NCBI GenBank assembly: GCA_964497615.1
Contig: CAZCEC010000094.1
Location: 1-21,824 of the forward strand
Direction: 5' to 3'
From: CAZCEC01 sp964497615
GTDB lineage: Bacteria > Chloroflexota > Anaerolineae > Anaerolineales > UBA6663
DNA length: 21,824 bases
The position numbers and the translations under genes were made by a program. Under the pieces are notes generated by a model. The model was not told the DNA's origin, did not search any database, and worked only from the letters and a program-made list of their open reading frames with translations. Shown here one piece after another: positions 7,415-14,905 of the stretch; position 1 is the first letter of the stretch; each line of letters begins with the position of its first letter.

Positions 7415-8449
7415 TTACACCAACGACCGGTAGTTGTCCAGCTTCGCGAACGTCTCGCCGAAGATCAGCCCGCGCACGTGGGCCGACTCCAGGAAGTCGC
7501 GCGGGAAGTCCAGGCCGATGGGGCTGGCCTCGCTCAGCCGCTGAATCTGCTCCGGCGTCAGGGCGAAGTCGAGCACGCCCAGGTTGTCCTGGATCTGCGC
7601 CAGGGTGCGCGCCCCCAGGATGGGGATGATGGGCGCGTGCCGGCCGCTGTCCTGCTGGCGTACCCAGTTGATGGCGACCTGCGACGGCGTGCGGCCAATC
7701 TCAGCCGCCAGCGCCCGCAGCCCCTCCGCCAGTTTCATGGCGGCCTCGTTGGCGCGCTTGGAGCGCCGGGGCTCGTCGGAGGGCTGGTTGTACTTGCCGG
7801 TCAACTGGCCGCCTTCCAGCATGCCCCACGGCAGCAGCGCCAGGTCCAGCGCGCGGGCCATGGGGATGGTCTCGCGCTCCAGGGCGCGGTCGAGCAGCGA
7901 ATAGGGGGCCTGCATGGCGACAAACGGGGACCAGCCGCGTGCGTCGGCCAGGGTGTTGGCCTGGGCCACCACCCAGGCGGGCGTGTCGCTGCTGCCGGCG
8001 TGGAGCACCTTGCCGGCGCGCACCAGGTCGTCCACGGCCCGCATCACCTCGTCCACCGGGGAAAGCATGTCCCACATGTGCAGGTAGAGCAGGTCAATGT
8101 AGTCGGTCTGGAGGCGCTTCAGGCTGCCCTCCACCGAGCGCACCATGTTCTTGCGGTGGTTGCCGCCCGCGTTGGGGTCATCCTTCCGGCGGGTCAGGCT
8201 GTACTTGGTGGCGATGACGAAGTAATCGCGGTCGGCGCGCGTGAAGTCGCCCACATACTTCTCCGCGGTGCCTTCGGTGTAATTGCAGGACGTGTCTATG
8301 AAGTTGCCGCCCGCCGCGGCGTAGGCGTCGAATATCTGCCGGCTGACCTCGTGCGATGCTCCCCAGCCCCAATCCTCCCCGAACGTCATCGTCCCCAGGC
8401 AAAGTTCCGAAACCCGCAGCCCGCTGCGGCCCAAGACCTTGAAACGCAT
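7415..8449 (-). CDS. Aldo/keto reductase
   Basis: This 344-residue protein has the usual AKR length and the (beta/alpha)8 barrel signature. The catalytic tetrad is present: Asp52 and Tyr57 in FIDTSCNYTEG, Lys82 in IATKYSL, and His124 in LLYLHMWD. The PIIPILGARTLAQIQDNL segment near the C-terminus binds the 2'-phosphate and adenine of NADPH in this family. The enzyme reduces aldehydes or ketones with NADPH; the natural substrate is unknown. Similar oxidoreductases are often labelled 'oxidoreductase, aldo/keto reductase family' without known role. It is the first gene of an apparent operon with the ABC exporter (5-base gap). GGAGG (plus-strand 8457-8461) lies seven bases before the ATG. Confidence 0.9.
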   Translation of the reverse strand: MRFKVLGRSGLRVSELCLGTMTFGEDWGWGASHEVSRQIFDAYAAAGGNFIDTSCNYTEGTAEKYVGDFTRADRDYFVIATKYSLTRRKDDPNAGGNHRKNMVRSVEGSLKRLQTDYIDLLYLHMWDMLSPVDEVMRAVDDLVRAGKVLHAGSSDTPAWVVAQANTLADARGWSPFVAMQAPYSLLDRALERETIPMARALDLALLPWGMLEGGQLTGKYNQPSDEPRRSKRANEAAMKLAEGLRALAAEIGRTPSQVAINWVRQQDSGRHAPIIPILGARTLAQIQDNLGVLDFALTPEQIQRLSEASPIGLDFPRDFLESAHVRGLIFGETFAKLDNYRSLV

Positions 8450-8456
8450 GTGTGTG

Positions 8457-8461
8457 CCTCC
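8457..8461 (-). promoter_or_regulatory. Ribosome-binding site of the aldo/keto reductase
   Basis: The minus strand reads GGAGG seven bases before ATG 8449 and supports this start. Confidence 0.65.
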
Positions 8462-8474
8462 AGAGAAGTTTAGA

Positions 8475-8493
8475 TGGGCGGCCCCGCCGCCCA
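8475..8493. terminator. Perfect 8-bp hairpin between N-acetyltransferase and reductase genes
   Basis: TGGGCGGC (8475-8482) and GCCGCCCA (8486-8493) pair around a CCC loop. No T tract follows on either strand, so a role as terminator of the N-acetyltransferase gene or as a leader structure of the reductase mRNA is uncertain. The rest of the 8450-8638 gap shows nothing else I can support. Confidence 0.35.
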
Positions 8494-8638
8494 GCCTATC
8501 CCAACTTACTCGATTGCCGTTTGCCAGGCGTGTCCGCGCTGGCGCTCAGCGTCCCAAAACCCGCGGCGAGTGTGGGACGCGCGTTGCAGACACCCACTCA
8601 CCGCATAGCCCGCGGAGAAGGTAATAGGCCATACCGAA

Positions 8639-9409
8639 TCAAAGGACCGGTTGCTCAGGGACGATATCAAAGTGATCGCGCAGGGCGGCGATGACGGCGG
8701 CCTCATCGTCCAGCGTCCGTTCCTCGCGCTGGCCGTGCCGCGTGACGATCAGGCGCTTGTCGCTCAGCGAGATGCGGCCCTCCGGCGTGGCGCGCGAGCA
8801 GACCCGCTTCTGCGTGAAGTGGGAATCGGGCGAAGTTTGGTGATAGCGGCACATCTCCGCGAAGTCTGCCAACTCGCGGGGAGCGAGCGTGAAAGCATGC
8901 TGCGGCTGCCAGGCCCCGGCCGCGTCGCGCTCGTGCATCTGCCAATCGCTGCCAGCCCGGACGAGGCGATACTCGCCGGCCGGGTCGGCCTGCACGCGAT
9001 CCGGGACCAACCGCAGCGGCTCCAAATGCGAAGCCCCAAAACCAACGTCCGCCAGGAACGGCTCGGCCAGCGCTCCGCCGCGCACCCGCAGCACCAGGTG
9101 ATCGAACTCCGGCCCTGGCTGCCCATTGCTGAACACCCGCGCTGAGTGCAGGCTGACCTCGTACCCCACCTCGCGCAGTAGTTCGGCGAACAGCCCGTTC
9201 AGCTCATAGCAGAACCCGCCCCGCCGCCGGGTGACGATCTTGTCGTACAGGCGCTCCGGGTCCAGCACAATCGGCATGCCCCGCCCGATGTCCAGATTTT
9301 CGAACGGCACCCGCAGCATATGCGCCCGGTGCAGCGCGCGCAGCGTGGCCTCGTCTGGTGTCGTGGAGCCGGTGTAGCCGATCCGGGCCAGGTAAGCGGA
9401 GGTGTCCAT
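8639..9409 (-). CDS. Arylamine N-acetyltransferase
   Basis: The protein has 256 residues from ATG 9409, within the usual bacterial NAT range (250-280). Counting from TTG 9418, three residues further out, the cysteine-protease-like triad is Cys70 in RRRGGFCYELNG, His107 in FDHLVLRV and Asp124 in LADVGFG. RVPFENLDIGRG near residues 37-47 is the conserved N-terminal NAT motif. The enzyme transfers acetyl (or another acyl) from CoA to arylamines and hydrazines; some relatives make amide bonds in secondary metabolism. No strong ribosome-binding site precedes either start; ATG is preferred over TTG. A degenerate repeat region lies upstream. It is not in an evident operon with the reductase (190-base gap). 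Confidence 0.92.
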   Translation of the reverse strand: MDTSAYLARIGYTGSTTPDEATLRALHRAHMLRVPFENLDIGRGMPIVLDPERLYDKIVTRRRGGFCYELNGLFAELLREVGYEVSLHSARVFSNGQPGPEFDHLVLRVRGGALAEPFLADVGFGASHLEPLRLVPDRVQADPAGEYRLVRAGSDWQMHERDAAGAWQPQHAFTLAPRELADFAEMCRYHQTSPDSHFTQKRVCSRATPEGRISLSDKRLIVTRHGQREERTLDDEAAVIAALRDHFDIVPEQPVL

Positions 9410-9437
9410 GACCGTCAATGATCATCAAGGTCCCGAC

Positions 9438-9490
9438 CTGCCAGGTTCTGCTTGCGCGCTCGTTTGTCCTCCACACGACAAACCTGGCAG
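9438..9490. repeat. Inverted repeat CTGCCAGGTT / AACCTGGCAG
   Basis: Ten-base arms at 9438-9447 and 9481-9490 are perfect complements separated by 33 bases. They lie in the leader of the N-acetyltransferase gene. The motif resembles short dispersed intergenic repeats that I recall in Chloroflexi; a regulatory role is possible but unsupported. Confidence 0.4.
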
Positions 9491-9553
9491 TTCTTAGCCG
9501 CGATGTTCACAGGCCTCCTTCGCTCGTCGTCGGTCGTCGGTCGCATGCCGTTC

Positions 9554-9595
9554 TTCGTCGTTAGTCCTTCGTCGTTCGTCCTTCGTCGTCTGTCC
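9554..9595. repeat. Three tandem 14-bp units (TTCGTCGTNNGTCC)
   Basis: Units at 9554-9567, 9568-9581 and 9582-9595 read TTCGTCGTTAGTCC, TTCGTCGTTCGTCC and TTCGTCGTCTGTCC. A looser continuation (CGTCGTCGGTCGTCGGTCG) runs back to about 9524. The array abuts the stop codon of the QueA-like gene. A related segment occurs upstream of the NarL-type kinase (13547-13572), beside the assembly gap. Confidence 0.75.
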
Positions 9596-10807
9596 TCACG
9601 GCAACAACAAATGCAAATCCCCAAACTCATGCCACAAGTACCGCTCGCGCAGCGCTTCCCCGTACGTCACGCGCACGTGCTCCGCGCCGGCCAGCGCCCT
9701 CAGCATCGCCAGGTGGCTGGCGCGCGGCTCGTGCAGCCCGGTCAGCAGCCCATCCACCACCCGCACGCCGCGCTCGGGCGTGATCACCAGGCTGGTCCAG
9801 CCCTCGCCAGGGTGCGCCTGCCCGCGCTCATCGGCGACGGTTTCCAGCGCCCGCACCACGGTCGTGCCCACGGCCACCACCCGCTGGCCGGCGGCGCGGG
9901 CGGCGTTGACCAGCCGCGCCGTGGCCGCTGGCACCCGATAATACTCCTCGTACGGCGGCTCGTGGTCCTCCGGGCTGGCGACGCCGGTGTGTAATAACAG
10001 CGGCGCGATCTGTACCCCGCGCGCCGCCAGCCGCGTGATGAGGCGCGGCGTGAAGGCCCGGCCCGCCGACGGCATCTCGGCGCTGCCCGCCTCGGTCGCG
10101 TACACCGTCTGATAGTAGCGGCTGGGCCACGCTTTCGGCACGTAGTTGTACCGGATGGGGAAGCCGTGCCGCGCCAGGTAGGCCGCCAGGGGCATCGGCC
10201 CGTCCACGCCCGCCGGCAAGTTCAGGGTCGCGATCCACAGCCGCGCCTTGCCCTCGGGTAGGGCGGCGTGGGGCGTGTGCAAGGACACGCTAGCCCCTGC
10301 CGGCAATTGCAGCGTCTCGCCCGCCTGGGCGGTGTAGAACGGCTCGGTGGCCTGGCCAGTGGGCTGCCGCACTTCCACCATCCACAGCCCCGCGGGCAGC
10401 CGCGTGGACAGGTGCAGTTCCAGCCGCGTCCCATCCGCGCGGGTGGCGGGCAGGGCGGCGTTCAGGGTGCCGCTGGTGTTGATGACCAGCACATCGCCCG
10501 CCTCCAGGTGGTCGGGCAGGGCGGTAAAGTGCGTGTGCGTCACCGAGTCGTCGCCGTAGCGCGACACCATCAGCCGCACCCCGTCCCGCGCCAGCCCGCG
10601 CGCCTCGGGCGGGGCGGAGGCTTCGAGTTCTGGCGGCAGCTCAAAGCTCAACAGGGGCTCGGCGGGCGGTGTGGCTGTGTACGCCTGCGGGCGCGTGGGC
10701 GGGTAGAGGCGAAGCATTCGCCCTCGAGCCTCCACGGCCAGCGGCGCTTGCTGAGCGAATGCTTTGCCCTTGCGGCGTAGCGCCGGGAGAGTTGGCGCAG
10801 CCATCAT
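9596..10807 (-). CDS. QueA-like protein (divergent S-adenosylmethionine:tRNA ribosyltransferase-isomerase family)
   Basis: This is a 403-residue protein. QueA features are a beta-barrel region with RLMVSRYGDD and GDVLVINTSGTLNAALPA (about 79-121), YYQTVYA (231-237), MPSAGRAFTPRLITRL (245-260), VVAVGTTVVRALET (310-323) and a C-terminal FGDLHLLL. Canonical QueA transfers the ribosyl part of SAM to 7-aminomethyl-7-deazaguanine in tRNA to make epoxyqueuosine. Here two QueA landmarks differ: NdTrV-type NDTR reads NTSGT, and the LHVGxGTF segment reads LHTGVASPEDHEPPYEEYY. A similar longer group occurs in Actinobacteria and Chloroflexi (recollection), so tRNA modification is not assured. ATG 10807 overlaps the SDR stop by four bases (ATGA) with GGAGG upstream (10812-10816); the longer frame starting at 10996 is antisense-like and rejected. 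Confidence 0.82.
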   Translation of the reverse strand: MMAAPTLPALRRKGKAFAQQAPLAVEARGRMLRLYPPTRPQAYTATPPAEPLLSFELPPELEASAPPEARGLARDGVRLMVSRYGDDSVTHTHFTALPDHLEAGDVLVINTSGTLNAALPATRADGTRLELHLSTRLPAGLWMVEVRQPTGQATEPFYTAQAGETLQLPAGASVSLHTPHAALPEGKARLWIATLNLPAGVDGPMPLAAYLARHGFPIRYNYVPKAWPSRYYQTVYATEAGSAEMPSAGRAFTPRLITRLAARGVQIAPLLLHTGVASPEDHEPPYEEYYRVPAATARLVNAARAAGQRVVAVGTTVVRALETVADERGQAHPGEGWTSLVITPERGVRVVDGLLTGLHEPRASHLAMLRALAGAEHVRVTYGEALRERYLWHEFGDLHLLLP

Positions 10808-11502
10808 GCCGCCTCCGGGACGAGAGTGCGCGCTTCGTATCGCCCCGAGGGCAAGGCGGGGTCGCGCTCCAGCAGCGCCAGGAACCCCGGCACGCTGGTC
10901 TCCGGCAGCGGCCGGTCGCTGATGTCCTCGCCAGGGTAGGCGTCTTGCTGCATCTGCGTGCGCATGTCGCCCGGGTCCACCCAGTAAATGTGCCACTGCG
11001 GGTTCTCTGCCGCCAATATTGCCGAAAGCTGTTCCAACGCCGCCTTGCTGGAGCCATAGCCGCCCCAGCCGGCGTAGGCATTCACCCCGGCGTCACTGCT
11101 GACGTTGATGATGCGCGCCCCCGGCTTGAGCCGCGACCTCACGGCCTGGATCAGGCCCAGCGGCGCAACGACGTTGGCGTTATGCACTTCACGCAGCACA
11201 TCCAGTGGATAGCTGAGCAGATTGGGCTGCGGGCTGGGGCCGAGCAATCCGGCATTGTTGACGACGACACCCAGCCCCCCCGCGGCGCGTGCGGCCACAG
11301 CCAGTGCGCGGCGGTGCGCGGCCTGCCGCACGTCCCCCGCGATGGCAGTGACGCTGGTCTTCGCCGCCAACTCGGCGCGGGCGGCTTCCAGCGCCTCGGC
11401 CCCGCGCGCATCAATGATGAGGGGCCAGCCGCGTTCGGCCAGGGCCCGCGCCAGCGCCAGGCCGAGACCGCGAGAAGCGCCAGTAATCAATGCAGTAGCC
11501 AT
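10804..11502 (-). CDS. Short-chain dehydrogenase/reductase (SDR)
   Basis: This 232-residue protein is a classical-size SDR. The Rossmann cofactor motif is TGASRGLG (7-14), followed by NNAG (82-85), a Ser in NVSSDAG (135 or 136), and the catalytic Tyr149-x3-Lys153 in GGYGSSKAAL. The residues after the second strand (DARGAEAL) include Asp31 and Arg33. The substrate is unknown. ATG 11502 is chosen because AAGGA lies eight bases upstream and MATALITGASRG is a natural SDR start; the 40-residue extension to 11622 translates a dispersed repeat. It forms a two-gene operon with the downstream QueA-like gene (ATGA overlap), which suggests a shared pathway. Confidence 0.9.
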   Translation of the reverse strand: MATALITGASRGLGLALARALAERGWPLIIDARGAEALEAARAELAAKTSVTAIAGDVRQAAHRRALAVAARAAGGLGVVVNNAGLLGPSPQPNLLSYPLDVLREVHNANVVAPLGLIQAVRSRLKPGARIINVSSDAGVNAYAGWGGYGSSKAALEQLSAILAAENPQWHIYWVDPGDMRTQMQQDAYPGEDISDRPLPETSVPGFLALLERDPALPSGRYEARTLVPEAA

Positions 11503-11526
11503 CGTCACATCCTTTGCATACACCGT

Positions 11527-11591
11527 CCCCTCTCCCGGCGGGACCATGGCCCCCGGAGTGAAACGGAGCGGGGGAGGGTTAGGGTGAGGGC
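11527..11591. repeat. Dispersed-repeat-like intergenic segment (CCCTCTCCC ... GGGTTAGGGTGAGGG)
   Basis: The stretch begins CCCCTCTCCCGG and ends GGGAGGGTTAGGGTGAGGG. It includes an internal hairpin, CCCCCG (11550-11555) with CGGGGG (11569-11574). On the minus strand it reads CCCTCACCCTAACCC..., a pattern I recall as a repeated non-coding element in many high-GC genomes. It lies upstream of the SDR gene. The remainder of 11592-11727 shows no feature I can support. Confidence 0.5.
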
Positions 11592-11727
11592 GAGCTTTCC
11601 ATACCGGCGACACTAGCGGCATGAAGCGGCCTCAACACTCGCCGGTCAGTATTAGGTTAGCTCGAGTGACGTGGATTTGTAACGGCCTACGGGGCAGGGC
11701 GGGGGGCTGGACTTTAGGACAGGGGAT

Positions 11728-12369
11728 CTACAGCCTCACCAATCCCCTCTGCACCGCCACCCGCACCGCCTCCGTCCGGTTCCCCGCCCCCAGCTTGCCC
11801 AGGATGCTGCTGACGTGGAACTTGACGGTGCGTTCGCTGATGGTCAGCGCCAGGGCGATTTCCTTGTTCACCTTGCCCTCGGCCAGCAGGCGCAGCACCT
11901 CGTGCTCGCGGGCGGTGAGCGGGTCGGGGTCGGGCGCGGCCTCGGCGGCCGGCTCGCTCAGCCGCCGCAACAGCTTGGAGGCCACCACCGGCTGGAGCAG
12001 CGAGCCGCCCTCGCTGACCACCCGCACGGCGTTGAACAACTCATCGCGCGGCGCGCCCTTGAGCAGGTAGCCGCGCGCCCCCGCCTTGAGCGCGGCGTGG
12101 ATGCGCTCATCCGTGTCGAACGCGGTGAACACCAGGGCGCGGGCTTCCGGGCCGGCGGCGCGCAATTCCTTCATCACCTCCACCCCATCCAGCTCCGGCA
12201 TCTCCAGGTCCAGCAGGATGACGTCGGGGTTGGCGGCCTGCGCCAGCCTCAGCACCTCGCGCCCGGTCGCCGCCGTGCCCACGATCTCGAAGTCGGGCTG
12301 CGTCCCCAGCATCGCCACCAGCCCATCGCGCACGACGGGATGATCGTCGGCGACAAGAATCCTGATCAC
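11728..12369 (-). CDS. NarL/FixJ-type response regulator
   Basis: This is a 213-residue two-domain regulator. The receiver domain (1-120) has the acidic pair Asp8-Asp9, the phospho-acceptor Asp54 in ILLDLEMP, Thr82 and Lys104. A LuxR-type helix-turn-helix lies at about 147-207: LTAREHEVLRLLAEGKVNKE, then ISERTVKFHVSSILGKLG. Phosphorylation by the adjacent kinase is expected to promote dimerisation and DNA binding. The start codon is GTG at 12369, and its GTGA overlaps the kinase stop TGA by four bases, so the two genes are translationally coupled. Target genes are unknown. Confidence 0.93.
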   Translation of the reverse strand: MIRILVADDHPVVRDGLVAMLGTQPDFEIVGTAATGREVLRLAQAANPDVILLDLEMPELDGVEVMKELRAAGPEARALVFTAFDTDERIHAALKAGARGYLLKGAPRDELFNAVRVVSEGGSLLQPVVASKLLRRLSEPAAEAAPDPDPLTAREHEVLRLLAEGKVNKEIALALTISERTVKFHVSSILGKLGAGNRTEAVRVAVQRGLVRL

Positions 12370-13523
12370 AGCGCCACCCTCACCTCCACCCGCGTCCCCT
12401 CGCCAGGACTGCTCTGCAAATCCAACGTGCCGCCCAGGAGCCGGGCGCGCTCGTTCAGCCCCATCAGCCCGTAGCGATCCTTGGGAATCGTTTGCGTCTC
12501 GAACCCGCGCCCATCATCCGTCACCGTCAGGCGTGCCAGCCCCGGCTGCGTCACAAGCGCCACCTCGATGCGTTTGGCGGCGGCGTGACGCACGGCGTTG
12601 GTCAGCGCCTCTTGCGCGATGCGGTACAGCCCGGCCTCCACCCGCAATGGCAGCGGGTGCGCGCCCCCCGTGGCGGAAAACCGCACCGGCGCCCCCCACT
12701 TGTGCGACCACTCCTCCGCCAGCGCGCTCAGGGCCTGGGCCAGGGTGCGGCCCTCCAGCGGCGCGGCGCGCAGGTCCAGCACCGAGCGGCGGGCCTCCTC
12801 CAGGTTGGCGCGCGCCAGCGACAGCGCCTGCTCCACCGCCTGCCGCGCGCGCTCGCTGGCGTTCTTGTCCAGCAAAGCATCCGCCGTCTCCAGTTGCAAC
12901 GCAATGGCGGTCAATCCTTGTGCCAGGGTGTCGTGGATCTCGCGCGCCAGCCGGTTGCGCTCCTCGGCTGCTCCAAACTCCACTTGCCGCTCGAACAGCC
13001 GCGCCCGCTCCACCGCAATGCCGATCAGGTCGCCCACGGTATATAGCAGCCGCAGGTCATCGGCCGAAAGCTCGCGCCAGTCCGGGCTGGCGACGTTGAG
13101 CACCCCCAGTGGCTTGCCATGTGCGTATAGCGGGATGCTGGCGTGATAGCGCAGCCCGGCCGTGCCGCGCGCCAGCCATTGCAGCCGGGAGCACGTCACC
13201 ACGTTGGCCGCGCCGTCCAGGTCGCCGGCCTCGTAGGTGTCCAGGCAGTAACACGAGCCTTCCATGCGGCGGGGGTGGTTCGCCAGAGCAGGGGGCAGGT
13301 TTAGCGAGGCAGCCAGATACGACTCGCCCGAATCCTCCCGCAGCAGCCACACCCAGCCCGTCTTCAGGTCCAGCAGCTTCGCCACCTGCCTCAGCGCCGC
13401 ATCCAGCGCCGGGGCCAGGTCCACCTCGCGGTTGAGTGCCTCGGCGATCGCGTTCAGCACCGATAGCTCAACGTTGCGGCGCTGGAGGGGGTCGGCCTTT
13501 GGGGTTTTGGCGCGGGCGGGCAT
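12366..13523 (-). CDS. NarL-family histidine kinase with GAF sensor domain
   Basis: The kinase is 385 residues from ATG 13523 (TTG 13526 is an alternative; numbering here counts from TTG). A GAF domain spans about 20-175. A HisKA_3 dimerisation segment follows with ERNRLAREIHDTLAQGL, where His198 is the phosphorylation site. The HATPase_c domain has the N-box EALTNAVRHA, DDGRGF and GLMGLNERA. No transmembrane segment is present, so it senses a cytoplasmic signal. The GAF domain holds Cys92, Cys94 and Cys112 (SCYCLDTYEAG ... VTCSRL), an arrangement that could bind a metal, haem or Fe-S cluster; this is inference. It overlaps the response-regulator gene. The likely promoter puts the transcription start at the start codon. 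Confidence 0.93.
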   Translation of the reverse strand: MPARAKTPKADPLQRRNVELSVLNAIAEALNREVDLAPALDAALRQVAKLLDLKTGWVWLLREDSGESYLAASLNLPPALANHPRRMEGSCYCLDTYEAGDLDGAANVVTCSRLQWLARGTAGLRYHASIPLYAHGKPLGVLNVASPDWRELSADDLRLLYTVGDLIGIAVERARLFERQVEFGAAEERNRLAREIHDTLAQGLTAIALQLETADALLDKNASERARQAVEQALSLARANLEEARRSVLDLRAAPLEGRTLAQALSALAEEWSHKWGAPVRFSATGGAHPLPLRVEAGLYRIAQEALTNAVRHAAAKRIEVALVTQPGLARLTVTDDGRGFETQTIPKDRYGLMGLNERARLLGGTLDLQSSPGEGTRVEVRVAL

Positions 13524-13531
13524 CAACGAGA

Positions 13532-13540
13532 ATTGTATCA
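13532..13540 (-). promoter_or_regulatory. Extended -10 promoter of the GAF kinase (leaderless candidate)
   Basis: The minus strand reads TGATACAAT, an extended -10 (TGn + TACAAT). The hexamer ends eight bases before ATG 13523, so transcription would begin at or one or two bases before the start codon. No Shine-Dalgarno sequence is present, which agrees with a leaderless mRNA. Confidence 0.5.
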
Positions 13541-13575
13541 GGGTTGCGGTCGTCGGTGGTCGGTCGTCCAGAATC

Positions 13576-13628
13576 NNNNNNNNNNNNNNNNNNNNNNNNN
13601 NNNNNNNNNNNNNNNNNNNNNNNNNNNN
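13576..13628. other. Assembly gap (53 Ns)
   Basis: A run of 53 Ns lies between the kinase promoter region and the MalK/UgpC-type gene. Real length and content are unknown. The left flank (13547-13572) is a CGTCGGTGGTCGGTCG-type repeat, which may have broken the assembly. Only 13 bases separate the gap from the next stop codon. Confidence 0.99.
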
Positions 13629-13641
13629 ACCAGTTGACTGC

Positions 13642-14742
<1,101 letters not shown>

Positions 14743-14750
14743 CGTAGGGT

Positions 14751-14757
14751 CTCCTTT
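14751..14757 (-). promoter_or_regulatory. Ribosome-binding site of the MalK-type gene
   Basis: The minus strand reads AAAGGAG eight bases before ATG 14742, which fixes this start. Confidence 0.7.
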
Positions 14758-14778
14758 GGGTTTTTATATGGTAGCCGA

Positions 14779-14806
14779 ATTATAGCCCGCCACACCCGGG
14801 AGTCAA
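14779..14806 (-). promoter_or_regulatory. Sigma-70-type promoter of the MalK-type gene
   Basis: The minus strand has TTGACT (plus-strand 14801-14806) and a perfect TATAAT (14779-14784) with a 16-base spacer. Transcription would start near 14772, giving a leader of about 30 bases. It is the best promoter in the window, which suggests high basal expression. Confidence 0.75.
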
Positions 14807-14856
14807 TCTGCCTTTTGTCACTTGTGGGGCCGTACTGTTTTGGCTTCGGCCGCGTC

Positions 14857-14862
14857 TATATA
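14857..14862 (+). promoter_or_regulatory. Candidate -10 for the Cys-repeat protein gene
   Basis: TATATA lies 43 bases before ATG 14906. Its predicted start near 14869 leaves a leader of about 37 bases containing AAGGAG eight bases before the ATG. The -35 is weak (CTGTTT at a 17-base spacing). Confidence 0.4.
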
Positions 14863-14905
14863 GCCATAGGGCGCCCCACCCGTATCCGACCCAAGGAGCT
14901 TTCCC

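Noticed and set aside
6507..8473. Two long plus-strand frames opposite the ABC ATPase and reductase
   Set aside because: Both lie opposite genes with complete catalytic motifs and show no domain of their own.
10808..10996. 63-residue N-terminal extension of the QueA-like protein
   Set aside because: It overlaps the SDR gene in another frame and gives an Ala/Arg/Gly-rich sequence without homology to QueA.
11503..11622. 40-residue N-terminal extension of the SDR
   Set aside because: The added sequence translates a non-coding repeat, whereas ATG 11502 has a ribosome-binding site and a natural SDR start.
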